From JAKFWF01 sp031374115 (GTDB lineage: Bacteria; Pseudomonadota; Alphaproteobacteria; Rhizobiales; Hyphomicrobiaceae), in contig JANMNO010000061.1 of assembly GCA_031374115.1 (NCBI GenBank), positions 1 to 64,000 on the forward strand: a stretch of 64,000 bases of DNA, given 5' to 3'. A program made the translations under genes and the position numbers. This document shows positions 7,563 through 16,240 of this stretch, piece by piece; position 1 is the stretch's first letter; each line of letters opens with the position of its first letter. The notes below the pieces were generated by a model that saw only the letters and a list, made by a program, of their open reading frames with translations, had not been told where the DNA came from and did no database searches.

Positions 7563-10500
7563 CGCCATCTTCTCCGTTCCGCCCGGCCGCGCATTTCTCG
7601 ATTGTCTCGCCGGGGCAATCCTGGACGGTAACTTGCCGCGTGCCGGGGGAGCAGTGCCCGGCCCGCTCGACCTCGCTGGATGGACCCTGCTACTGCCGAC
7701 GCGGCGCGCGGCCCGTGCATTCCAGGACGCGTTTCTGCGAGCATCCGCACGACGCACCCCAGGCGCCCGTGCGATGTTGCTCCCTCGCATCAAACCGATT
7801 GCCGAGGGTGACGAAGACTTGACGTTGCTCACGGGGTTCGCTGGTCTCGATAGTCTGGGAGCTGCTGATATTGCCCCGGCCGTCAGCGAGATCGAGCGGC
7901 GGCTGGTCTTGACCAATCTTGTCATGCGCTGGTCGCAGGCGTTACGCGCTGCCTCCGAAGCGTCACAGACCCTCAGCCCTGGCGGGTCTACGCCGGCTCA
8001 AGCGGCACGTCTGGCAGCGGAGCTCGCCCGTCTCATGGACGGCATCGAGACCGAAGGCATCAACATGGACACCCTCGCCACGCTCGTTCCTGAAGATTTC
8101 TCCGAACACTGGCACAAGACCTTGCAGTTTCTGCAAATCGTGCGCGAGTGGTGGCCAGCCCACTTGGCCGAGCGTGGACTGCTGTCTGCAACGGACCGTC
8201 GCAATCGATTGATCCGGGCCGAGGCCGCGCGACTTGCAGCCCATCCACCCCTTCATCCAATCATCGTCGCTGGCGTAACCGGCAGCATTCCCGCAGCGGC
8301 CGAGCTGATGCGCGTCGTAGCCGGACTGCCGCGTGGGGCGATCGTGCTGCCGGGGCTCGACCAGTCGCTTGACGATGCCGGATGGGCTGCCATCCCCCGT
8401 CATCCCGAGCATCCGCAATTCGGCCTCGCCAAATTGCTCGCAGCACTTGGCGTCGCGCGTGAACAGGTCGCAATGCTGACCGGCGCAGATCCCTCGGCCG
8501 AAGCCCGGTTGCGGGCAGCCATTGTCACCGAGGCGATGCGTCCAGCGTCGACCACGGACAACTGGCACGCGTTTACCGCCAGCACCGACGCCAAAAAACT
8601 TGCGGCTGGCCTCAAGGGTGTGTCGGTGATCGAACTTGCCAATGCGCCAGAGGAAGCAGAGGCCGTGGCGCTCATCCTGCGCGAGGCCGCTGAAACACCG
8701 GGACGCACAGCAGCATTGGTTTCGCCGGATCGGTTACTGGCACGGCGGGTGGCGACCCGGCTCGAGTCGTGGGGAATCCGGGTAGATGATTCCGCCGGCC
8801 GCCCGTTTGCGAAGACCGTGCCGGGAACCTTCCTCGATCTAGTGATCGGCGCGGCCGCTTCACGGTTCGAGCCGGCAAAGCTGATGACGCTTCTGAAGCA
8901 CCCACTGACGCGGCTTGGCCTCGGCGCGTTCGATGCACGCCGCGCCGCCCGTGCGTTGGAAATCGCAGCCTTCCGCACGCTCTACTTCGGCCATGGTCTC
9001 GATGGCGCCGAAGCGGCACTGGAACGCGCTGCACTAGAAGTAGAAAGCGGCCGCCGGCGGGAACGGGCCGCCAAACGGTTGTGGACCGAAGATTGGAATG
9101 CCGCCCGCGATTTGATCCAGCGTTTGCGCGCAGCGTTCGCACCCCTGCACGCAGCGTTCGACGGCCTGGGACCGCAGCCCCTTGCCGCGCTCGTCCGTGC
9201 TCACGTGGCGGTTGCCGAAGCCGTATCGCGATTGCCAGACGAAACGCCGGAACCCGTGTTGTGGCGCGGCGAAGCTGGTCAAGCCGCCGCGATGTTCTTC
9301 ACCGGTATGCTCGAAGATAACCTACCGGCTCCTGAAATTGCCGCCAACGACTATGCCGACTTCTATCGAGGATTGGTGGTTGGCGAAACCGTGCGCTCGC
9401 GTATTCCGGTTCATCCGCGCCTGTCGATCTGGGGTCCATTCGAAGCGCGACTACAGCAGCCCGATGTTTTGATTTTGGGTTCGCTGAACGAGGGCACATG
9501 GCCCCAGGCGGCCGATCCCGGTCCATGGCTCAACCGGCCGATGCGCCAGCGGATCGGTTTGCCGAGCCCCGAAGAGGCGATCGGTTACGCCGCGCACGAT
9601 GTCTCGATGTTGTTCGGTGGATCGACCGTCCACATCACGCGCGCGCAGAAAATCGATGGGGTGCCGACCGTGCCCTCGCGCTGGTTGTTGCGGCTCAACG
9701 CACTACTCGACGGCGCCGGATTGAGGAGCGAACTTAACCCAGATAAACCCTGGCGGCAGTGGGCGCAAACGCGCGATGCCATCATCGATCCAGTGCGCAT
9801 CGAAGCGCCGGCTCCGCGGCCGCCGATCGCACTTCGCCCGCGCCGGCTCAGCGTCAGCGATATCGAAACGCTGATGGCAAATCCATACGCGATATTCGCG
9901 TCGCGAATCTTGAAGCTCGATTGCATGCCGGGCCTAGGGCTACCGCCGGATGCGAGTTTGCGAGGCAGCATCATTCACGACGCGCTCGGCCGGTTCGCCG
10001 CGAACCATCCGGTAAGCTTGCCGGTCGACTCGCGCTCGGCGCTGCTGGCACTCGCCGGTAATGTCCTGAAGGACTACGCAGCCGATCCAAGGGTCGCTGC
10101 TTTCTGGATCCCGCGCTTCGAACGGTTTGCCGAATGGTTCGCGCTGACGGAGCCAGGCCGGCGCGACCGGCGGGAACGCACGCTGGCAGAAATTTCCGGT
10201 TCGATCGTGTTCGATGGCCCAGCAGGGCCGTTCACGCTCAAGGCGCGCGCCGACCGAATTGACGTTGCTGGTGATCACTTAACCATCACCGACTACAAGA
10301 CGGGTGCGAACCTGAAGACGCTCGCAGCCAAGGCCGCCAAGGGCGAAGCACCGCAATTATCTCTCGAAGCCGCGATTGCAGCGGCCGGAGGCTTCATGCA
10401 TCTCGATGCCAAGCGGGTCGCAGGCCTGCGTTATATTTCCGCCAGCGGTGGGGAACCAGCAGGTGCCGTGACGCTAATCAAAACGGAAAGCGTGACCGCC

Positions 10501-10677
10501 CTCGCAGCACAAGCCCGCGCTGGCCTCGAACGCCTGATCGCCGCGTTCGACAATGCCGACACACCTTATGCCGCCGTTCGCCGCCCCGGCTTCGACTACG
10601 ACTACGACGACTTTGCGCATTTGGCGCGGGTGGCGGAATGGTCCGCCGATACATCCGATGACGGAGAGCAGGACTAG
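7543..10677 (+). CDS. addB: AddB, alphaproteobacterial-type double-strand break repair nuclease subunit
   Basis: At 1044 residues this is the long AddB subunit of the AddAB helicase-nuclease, which resects double-strand breaks for RecA loading. The C-terminal RecB-family nuclease motif is visible as LTITDYKTG with D917, preceded by an RADRID segment. An N-terminal inactivated-helicase region is expected for the family, and no Walker A motif is seen. Only two cysteines occur in the whole protein, so it cannot form the four-cysteine iron-sulfur cluster described for Bacillus AddB. It overlaps murU and ends 3 bases before addA, so the pair is almost certainly cotranscribed. ATG 7552 is a possible alternative start. 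Confidence 0.93.
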   Translation: MSRMATSAIFSVPPGRAFLDCLAGAILDGNLPRAGGAVPGPLDLAGWTLLLPTRRAARAFQDAFLRASARRTPGARAMLLPRIKPIAEGDEDLTLLTGFAGLDSLGAADIAPAVSEIERRLVLTNLVMRWSQALRAASEASQTLSPGGSTPAQAARLAAELARLMDGIETEGINMDTLATLVPEDFSEHWHKTLQFLQIVREWWPAHLAERGLLSATDRRNRLIRAEAARLAAHPPLHPIIVAGVTGSIPAAAELMRVVAGLPRGAIVLPGLDQSLDDAGWAAIPRHPEHPQFGLAKLLAALGVAREQVAMLTGADPSAEARLRAAIVTEAMRPASTTDNWHAFTASTDAKKLAAGLKGVSVIELANAPEEAEAVALILREAAETPGRTAALVSPDRLLARRVATRLESWGIRVDDSAGRPFAKTVPGTFLDLVIGAAASRFEPAKLMTLLKHPLTRLGLGAFDARRAARALEIAAFRTLYFGHGLDGAEAALERAALEVESGRRRERAAKRLWTEDWNAARDLIQRLRAAFAPLHAAFDGLGPQPLAALVRAHVAVAEAVSRLPDETPEPVLWRGEAGQAAAMFFTGMLEDNLPAPEIAANDYADFYRGLVVGETVRSRIPVHPRLSIWGPFEARLQQPDVLILGSLNEGTWPQAADPGPWLNRPMRQRIGLPSPEEAIGYAAHDVSMLFGGSTVHITRAQKIDGVPTVPSRWLLRLNALLDGAGLRSELNPDKPWRQWAQTRDAIIDPVRIEAPAPRPPIALRPRRLSVSDIETLMANPYAIFASRILKLDCMPGLGLPPDASLRGSIIHDALGRFAANHPVSLPVDSRSALLALAGNVLKDYAADPRVAAFWIPRFERFAEWFALTEPGRRDRRERTLAEISGSIVFDGPAGPFTLKARADRIDVAGDHLTITDYKTGANLKTLAAKAAKGEAPQLSLEAAIAAAGGFMHLDAKRVAGLRYISASGGEPAGAVTLIKTESVTALAAQARAGLERLIAAFDNADTPYAAVRRPGFDYDYDDFAHLARVAEWSADTSDDGEQD

Positions 10678-10680
10678 GCG

Positions 10681-13600
10681 ATGAGCACGGCTTTACTACT
10701 CCTCCAGGAGACCGAGCGCGCGCAGGGCTTGGCCTCTGATCCCGTCGTATCGGCTTGGGTGTCGGCCAACGCGGGCGCCGGTAAGACGCACGTGCTGAAG
10801 ATGCGCGTGCTGCGATTGCTGTTACAAGGGATCGAGCCACAGCGCATCCTTTGCCTGACGTACACCAAGGCGGCCGCGGCCGAGATGGCATCGCGGGTGT
10901 TCGCCGATCTTTCGAAGTGGGCAACGGCGCCTGCTGACGAATTGTGCGTGTTACTACAGAAGCTGCTCGGTCGCGACGCCGATAAATTGGAAAGCGAGCG
11001 CGCGCGCCGCTTGTTCGCTGCGGCCATCGAAACGCCGGGCGGTCTAAAGGTCCAGACGATCCACGCCTTTTGTGAGCAGCTGCTCCAGCGTTTCCCCCTG
11101 GAAGCAGGCGTTCCGCCCGGTTTCCAAATTCTCGATGATGAGATGGTCCGCACTTTGCTGCGGGAATCTATCGACGGCATGCTGAGGTCTGCAACGCGAG
11201 ATCGCAGTTCCGAACTAGGCCAAGCGCTGCAAACTGCCGTTACGCATGCGTCTGGCGATAGCTTCGACGAAATCCTGGCGGAGGCGGTCAGGCAACCCAT
11301 CTGGCTCGAGCAGATGCTTCGCCTCGATGCGCGCGGCAACGGTGCCGAGCTTGCCGAAGCCGAAGCGCTCTACCGTTCGCAGTTCGCACTTGCGCTGGAT
11401 GATGATGCCAAAACCGTCGGCCATGAGCAGGCGCTCATTTTATCGAATGACGACCTCAAGCGCCTACGCAGCGTTCTCGCCGGCGGATCGACCAGAGATC
11501 TGGAAGCAGCCGAGCGCGTCACCGCGGTTCTTGATGCACCCTCCCCTGAATTGCGCGCGGGCGCGATGGCGTCGTTGTTTCTCAATGGAGATGGCAATAT
11601 TCGCAAAGGCTATCTCACCAAAAAACTAAGCACTGCCAACCCCGACCTTGCCGAAATGATGGATCGGCGCGCGAGCCGCTTTCTAGCCTTGGAAACCAAA
11701 CGGCGAGCACTGGCCGTAGTCGGTGCGACCATCGCGCTGATCAGGCTTGGCAGCGACGTTTTGCAACGTTTCAACGCTGCGAAAGCGCAGCGTGCAGCGC
11801 TCGATTTCGACGACTTGATCCGGCAAACGGCTCGTTTGCTTGCCGGCGGAGAGGCCACCGCCTGGGTGCAGTTCAAGCTCGACGGTGGCCTCGACCACAT
11901 CCTCGTCGACGAGGCCCAGGACACGAGCCCCGTTCAGTGGTCGATCATCGAGTCGCTCGCGACCGAGTTCTTTGCCGATACCGGCGCGCGCAGCGCCGAA
12001 CGCACGCGCACTCTATTTGCCGTCGGTGATGAGAAACAGTCGATCTACAGTTTTCAGGGCGCCGCGCCAAAAATGTTCGCCGCAACCGGCGTACGGTTCG
12101 AAGCGATCACGATAGCGGCCGGTCAGACTTGGCGCCGTCTGCCGCTTCAGCTCTCGTTTCGCTCGGTGTTACCGCTACTCGATGCGGTCGATCGCATCTT
12201 CAGTGACCCCGCGCGCGGTCGCGGAGTTACGAGCGAGGCCGCAGCCGTGCGCCACGTCGCGTTACGGCAAGGACACGCCGGTCTGATCGAAATGTGGCCG
12301 TCCGAATTACCCGACAAAGACGATGCTGCCGATCCTTGGTCGCCACTTGGCGTTACCATGGCCAAAACACCGGCATCGCGCCTTGCTCAGCGTATCGCCG
12401 CGACCATCGGCACATGGCTTAAAACTGGCGAAAAGCTCACATCGGAAAACCGGGCGATTCAACCGCGCGACATCATCATCCTCGTGCGCAATCGGCGTCC
12501 GTTCGCGCCGTCGATGGTGGCAGCCCTGAAGGCCCGAGGCATCGCCGTTGCCGGTGCGGATCGCATGCGACTCACCGATCAGATCGCGGTGCAGGATCTG
12601 ATGGCGCTCGGCGATTTTCTCACGCTGCCGGAAGATGACCTGGCGCTCGCAACCGTTCTCAAGTCGCCGTTCTTCGATCTTGATGATGACGATCTCATGC
12701 GGGTCGCGCCCGAGCGCACGGGCACGCTCTGGAGCGCTGTGATCGACCGGGCGAAGACCGATACCCGCTTCAAACCCGCCGCCGAAACGCTTAAGCGGTG
12801 GCGAGCGGATGCCGACTTCACACCACCGTTCGAGTTCTTCGCCAAGATCCTCGACAGCGATGGCGCGCGCGCGAAACTATTGCGCCGGTTGGGGCCCGAT
12901 GCGGCAGACCCAATCGACGAGTTTCTCAATCGCGCGATTGCCTATGACGATCAGGCGCCGCCTTCGATGATAGGGTTCCTGACCTGGTTGCGCGGCGGTA
13001 TTCACGAGATCAAGCGCGACATGGAGCAGACGCGCAACGAAGTTCGTGTGATGACGGTGCACGGCGCCAAGGGCCTCGAAGCACCGATCGTGTTTCTGCC
13101 CGACACCTGCTCGCCTGGCGCGAAGAAGCAGCGATCGAAACTCGTCGCCGTTTCCGGCCACCCCTTGCCGAGTGAGATAGCTGCGCCGTTGGTGTGGACG
13201 ATCAGGGGGACGACAACTCTCGGTGCGATCAGTGAGGGTCAAGAGGTCGCAAAGCGTGCGGAGGAAGAGGAGCATCGGCGCTTGCTTTACGTCGCGCTGA
13301 CACGGGCGCGCGATCGTCTCTATGTGGCAAGCTTCGAGAACAAGAATAAGCGCCCAAGCGATTGCTGGTACGATTTGATCGGCGAAGGTCTGGCCGACGT
13401 ACTGGAGCCTGCCACGGCAACCGACGGTGGCGCGGTTCGTCGCTACGAGTCGATGCAAACCGGTCCGCACGATGCGGCGCGACATCTCGTGGCGGAGCAC
13501 GCTGGCCCTCATGCCTTGCCCGACTGGGCCGGACGTCCGGCACCTCGCGAGCATAACCTTTTCATGCCGCTTGCACCGTCTCGACTAGCGCCGCTCGAGA

Positions 13601-14253
13601 CCGACGATGCCGGCGAACCAGTCGAGTTGCATGACACTCCGAAAGCCTCTGCCAGCGCCGCCGACATCGGCTCGCCCTCGCCGCTGGCGCTCGCCACCGG
13701 GGACCGGTTTCTGCGCGGCACGCTCACGCACGCGTTGCTCGAGCATCTGCCTTCGTTGCCGCCGGAAACCTGGCACTGCGCCGCTGCCAACTTTCTCAAA
13801 GCGCGAGCGGGAACGCTAAGTGCTCGAACGCAGGCAAGCATCGCGCTTGAAACACTCGCCGTACTTGCCGAACCGGCATTTGCCGCGGTTTTTGGATCCG
13901 ATAGCCGGGCCGAGGTTCCCATCATTGGGGAAATCGAAAACCCGAATCGCACTGGGCCACGACTTCGGATCTCGGGACAGATCGATCGGCTGGTCGAGAC
14001 CGATCACGAAGTACTGATCGTGGACTACAAAACCAACCGGCCGCCGCCGTTGGAAGTGGCGGGAATTCCGGCAGCCTACCTCTATCAGATGGCGTCGTAC
14101 CGCCTTGTTCTAGCGCAGATATTTACGAACAAACCGGTACGTGCCGCAATCCTTTGGACGGATGGCCCTCGGCTTATGCCGGTGCCCGATGAAATCCTGG
14201 ACCTGCACGCAACCCAGCTATGGACACTCGACGCAGCTCGCCTTGACGGGTGA
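10681..14253 (+). CDS. addA: AddA, double-strand break repair helicase-nuclease
   Basis: This 1190-residue UvrD-like superfamily 1 helicase carries a C-terminal RecB nuclease domain. Walker A is ANAGAGKT at residues 29-36, Walker B is VDEAQDTSP near 409-417, and motif III is VGDEKQSIYSFQG. Motif VI contains the LLYVALTRARDRLYVA segment. The nuclease centre is VDYKT with D1115. AddA unwinds the DNA end and cuts one strand while AddB cuts the other. The gene starts 3 bases after addB. All motifs are intact and length is normal for alphaproteobacterial AddA, so a functional enzyme is expected. Confidence 0.96.
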   Translation: MSTALLLLQETERAQGLASDPVVSAWVSANAGAGKTHVLKMRVLRLLLQGIEPQRILCLTYTKAAAAEMASRVFADLSKWATAPADELCVLLQKLLGRDADKLESERARRLFAAAIETPGGLKVQTIHAFCEQLLQRFPLEAGVPPGFQILDDEMVRTLLRESIDGMLRSATRDRSSELGQALQTAVTHASGDSFDEILAEAVRQPIWLEQMLRLDARGNGAELAEAEALYRSQFALALDDDAKTVGHEQALILSNDDLKRLRSVLAGGSTRDLEAAERVTAVLDAPSPELRAGAMASLFLNGDGNIRKGYLTKKLSTANPDLAEMMDRRASRFLALETKRRALAVVGATIALIRLGSDVLQRFNAAKAQRAALDFDDLIRQTARLLAGGEATAWVQFKLDGGLDHILVDEAQDTSPVQWSIIESLATEFFADTGARSAERTRTLFAVGDEKQSIYSFQGAAPKMFAATGVRFEAITIAAGQTWRRLPLQLSFRSVLPLLDAVDRIFSDPARGRGVTSEAAAVRHVALRQGHAGLIEMWPSELPDKDDAADPWSPLGVTMAKTPASRLAQRIAATIGTWLKTGEKLTSENRAIQPRDIIILVRNRRPFAPSMVAALKARGIAVAGADRMRLTDQIAVQDLMALGDFLTLPEDDLALATVLKSPFFDLDDDDLMRVAPERTGTLWSAVIDRAKTDTRFKPAAETLKRWRADADFTPPFEFFAKILDSDGARAKLLRRLGPDAADPIDEFLNRAIAYDDQAPPSMIGFLTWLRGGIHEIKRDMEQTRNEVRVMTVHGAKGLEAPIVFLPDTCSPGAKKQRSKLVAVSGHPLPSEIAAPLVWTIRGTTTLGAISEGQEVAKRAEEEEHRRLLYVALTRARDRLYVASFENKNKRPSDCWYDLIGEGLADVLEPATATDGGAVRRYESMQTGPHDAARHLVAEHAGPHALPDWAGRPAPREHNLFMPLAPSRLAPLETDDAGEPVELHDTPKASASAADIGSPSPLALATGDRFLRGTLTHALLEHLPSLPPETWHCAAANFLKARAGTLSARTQASIALETLAVLAEPAFAAVFGSDSRAEVPIIGEIENPNRTGPRLRISGQIDRLVETDHEVLIVDYKTNRPPPLEVAGIPAAYLYQMASYRLVLAQIFTNKPVRAAILWTDGPRLMPVPDEILDLHATQLWTLDAARLDG

Positions 14254-14336
14254 CAGGCCCAAGCCTACTTAAACGTTCACGATTTGAGGTGTTCGCCCCT
14301 GCGATCATCGCCCGAAGTTCGTCAAGGAGAGCGATC

Positions 14337-14663
14337 ATGTCCAATGCGCATCCCGTTTCCGATCAAACGTTCGACGCCGAAGTCCTCAAGTCGGTTGAGC
14401 CGGTGCTCGTCGATTTCTTCGCGGAATGGTGTGGCCCATGCAAGGCCATGGCGCCGGCTCTCGATCAGGTCGCGGCCGAAATGAAGGGCAAGCTTAAGGT
14501 CGTCAAAGTGGACGTTGACCAGAACCCTGAGATCACAACAAGGTATCGCATCCAGGCGATGCCCACGCTGATGATCTTCAAGGATGGACAAGTCGCCGCC
14601 CAGAACGTCGGCGCACTGGTGCAGAAAAAGAAGTTGGAAGATTGGGTTAAGGCCTCGATCTGA
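14337..14663 (+). CDS. trxA: Thioredoxin
   Basis: The 108-residue protein has the thioredoxin fold and the active site WCGPC at residues 31-35, plus the conserved cis-proline segment AMPTLMIF. It reduces cytosolic protein disulfides using electrons from thioredoxin reductase. The ATG at 14337 follows an AAGGAGA ribosome-binding site at a good distance; a longer in-frame reading that overlaps addA has no support. Position after addA is common in alphaproteobacteria. A hairpin lies just after the stop codon. Confidence 0.97.
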   Translation: MSNAHPVSDQTFDAEVLKSVEPVLVDFFAEWCGPCKAMAPALDQVAAEMKGKLKVVKVDVDQNPEITTRYRIQAMPTLMIFKDGQVAAQNVGALVQKKKLEDWVKASI

Positions 14664-14681
14664 AACTTGTGCGAGAAATGG

Positions 14682-14718
14682 GCCTCGGCGCACAGCGTCG
14701 AGGCGGCCTTCGGTTTAG
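14682..14718 (+). terminator. Possible terminator of the divL-trxA cluster
   Basis: A 6-bp stem (GCCTCG at 14682-14687, CGAGGC at 14699-14704) lies 18 bases after the trxA stop, and a weak T-rich stretch follows. It separates trxA from the convergent SMP-30-like gene. The short stem and poor T tract keep confidence low. Confidence 0.4.
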
Positions 14719-14740
14719 CGCACGAGATGACCCAGCCGGC

Positions 14741-15673
14741 CTACGTGTGATAGTTCAGCTTGAGCCCCGCCCGCTCCCATTCAAACGACACAAGCTGCCC
14801 CGGCCCGGACAGGGTGGCGTAGGCCGTTCGCCAATCCGGACCACCAAAGCAAATGTTGGTGGTATAGCGGTCGGGCAATGGCAGATGGCGGATGTTCTTG
14901 CCGTCTGGGCTGACTATGGTGATGCCGCCATTCATCAATGTTGCGATGCACGCGTTACCGGCTGAATCGACCGCCATTGAATCGAACCGCTGGAATGCAC
15001 CACCGACTTGCGCAACCAGTCGACCGCCGTGCGGACTTGGCCAAGGCTCGCGGCGCACTTCACCTGGAGCAAGGATATCCATCGCCCAAAGCCGTGCCGA
15101 CTCGGTTTCGACGAAATAAAGGATCTTGCCATCGGGCGACAGCGCGCAACCATTGGCTGTGATCGTCGGATACGCGATTTCCTTGATCAAGCTTCCATCG
15201 GCCTTTGCATAATAGATGCCGCCACGGTCCATATCCCGGGCTCGGGTCTTGCCGAGATCGGTGAAGTAGAAGCCGTCATGCGCATCAAACACGAGATCAT
15301 TCGGTCCGCGCAAGGGATGACCGCTGCACTCGGTGTAGAGCGTATCGATCTTCCCCGTGCCAAGATCGACGCGCTCGATGCGTCCGCCAGAATAGTCGGC
15401 GGCTTGTCCCGTCGGACGGGTGCCGTGCTCCGGATCGTCCATCCAGCTGAACCCGCCGTTGTTGCAAATATACATTTTGCCGTCCGGACCGAGCGCAGCG
15501 CCGTTCGGGCCGCCGGTCATCTGAGCGATGGTAGTCTTAGTGCCATCGGGGGCAACGCGGGTGAGCTTGGCCGACCGGATCTCGACAAGGATGACCGAAC
15601 CATCGGACATCGCCACCGGGCCCTCTGGAAACTGCAACCCGGTCGTGATGATCTTGAGATCAGGTTTCTGCAT
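14741..15673 (-). CDS. SMP-30/gluconolactonase-family protein
   Basis: This 310-residue protein is a six-bladed beta-propeller of the SMP-30/gluconolactonase/LRE family, metal-dependent lactonases that open sugar lactones or related esters. Visible family features are FPEGPV near the N-terminus (metal-binding Glu), GPNDLVFD, NGCALSPDGK and DSMAVDSAGN, which supply the Asn and Asp ligands. The ATG at 15673 was chosen because a strong AGGGGAG precedes it; a longer frame from 15718 lacks this. There is no signal peptide, so it is probably cytosolic. The gene has no same-strand neighbours, so context does not reveal the substrate. Confidence 0.85.
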   Translation of the reverse strand: MQKPDLKIITTGLQFPEGPVAMSDGSVILVEIRSAKLTRVAPDGTKTTIAQMTGGPNGAALGPDGKMYICNNGGFSWMDDPEHGTRPTGQAADYSGGRIERVDLGTGKIDTLYTECSGHPLRGPNDLVFDAHDGFYFTDLGKTRARDMDRGGIYYAKADGSLIKEIAYPTITANGCALSPDGKILYFVETESARLWAMDILAPGEVRREPWPSPHGGRLVAQVGGAFQRFDSMAVDSAGNACIATLMNGGITIVSPDGKNIRHLPLPDRYTTNICFGGPDWRTAYATLSGPGQLVSFEWERAGLKLNYHT

Positions 15674-15837
15674 ATGTGCTCCCCTTGCCGTGACGGCACC
15701 GATTCTATGCGTTTTCAAGAAGGGCGAAGACGTGCCCCCTTTTTAGGGTAGTATCTATCAAGCCGACGGTTGCGCGCCTGCAAAGTTTTTGCAGAGGTGC
15801 CAGCTACCGGCAGATTAGCAACGGGGGGCCAGCCTTC

Positions 15838-16155
15838 ATGTATCGGTTCTTGTTTTCGACAGGCAGCGTCATCTCGTCCCTGGTGTTTGGCGCCATCGCC
15901 ATGGCTTTGGTTGGTATATACTCGCCTGAGACCTTGTCGATGATGCTCGGATGGGCGCGTAGCCTCAAATCGTATCTGACCAGCACCGGCTTATCGGCCA
16001 AATACAACATCTGGATCGAGCTAATGCTGGAAGAGCGTCAACTTCTGTTTGCGTTTTTCACCATCGCGACGCGCATGGTTATCTCGGCGGTCTTCGATGG
16101 GCTGCACAGCCTTTTGTGGCGCAGCGATACGCGCTATCCGGGGCGTTCGGGTTAA
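15838..16155 (+). CDS. Small membrane protein of unknown function
   Basis: I do not recognise this 105-residue protein. It has a hydrophobic helix at about residues 8-27 (SVISSLVFGAIAMALVGIYS) and a second apolar stretch at about 68-85 (LLFAFFTIATRMVISAVF), with a polar C-terminus. The ATG at 15838 follows a G-rich stretch that may act as ribosome-binding site. It lies on the same strand as, and 85 bases before, the penicillin-binding protein gene, so the two may be cotranscribed through the hairpin in between. Codon use looks ordinary for the region. Confidence 0.6.
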   Translation: MYRFLFSTGSVISSLVFGAIAMALVGIYSPETLSMMLGWARSLKSYLTSTGLSAKYNIWIELMLEERQLLFAFFTIATRMVISAVFDGLHSLLWRSDTRYPGRSG

Positions 16156-16185
16156 CTCAACCTTTAGGGCTGTGCCGTTAAGCTA

Positions 16186-16226
16186 ACCCGGCCTGTGCCC
16201 GATTGAGGGCGCAAGGCTGGCCGGGT
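16186..16226 (+). promoter_or_regulatory. Stable two-part hairpin in the leader of the penicillin-binding protein gene
   Basis: ACCCGGCC at 16186-16193 pairs perfectly with GGCCGGGT at 16219-16226. Inside it TGTGCCC (16194-16200) pairs with GGGCGCA (16207-16213), one pair being G-U, leaving a 6-base loop and a 5-base bulge. The structure ends 14 bases before ATG 16241 and has no T tract, so it looks more like a leader element or attenuator than a plain terminator. Function is unknown. Confidence 0.5.
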
Positions 16227-16240
16227 GAGCAGCACGCAAT

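Noticed and set aside
15008..15751. 247-codon open frame on the plus strand
   Set aside because: Antisense to the SMP-30-like gene, which has clear propeller motifs and a strong ribosome-binding site.
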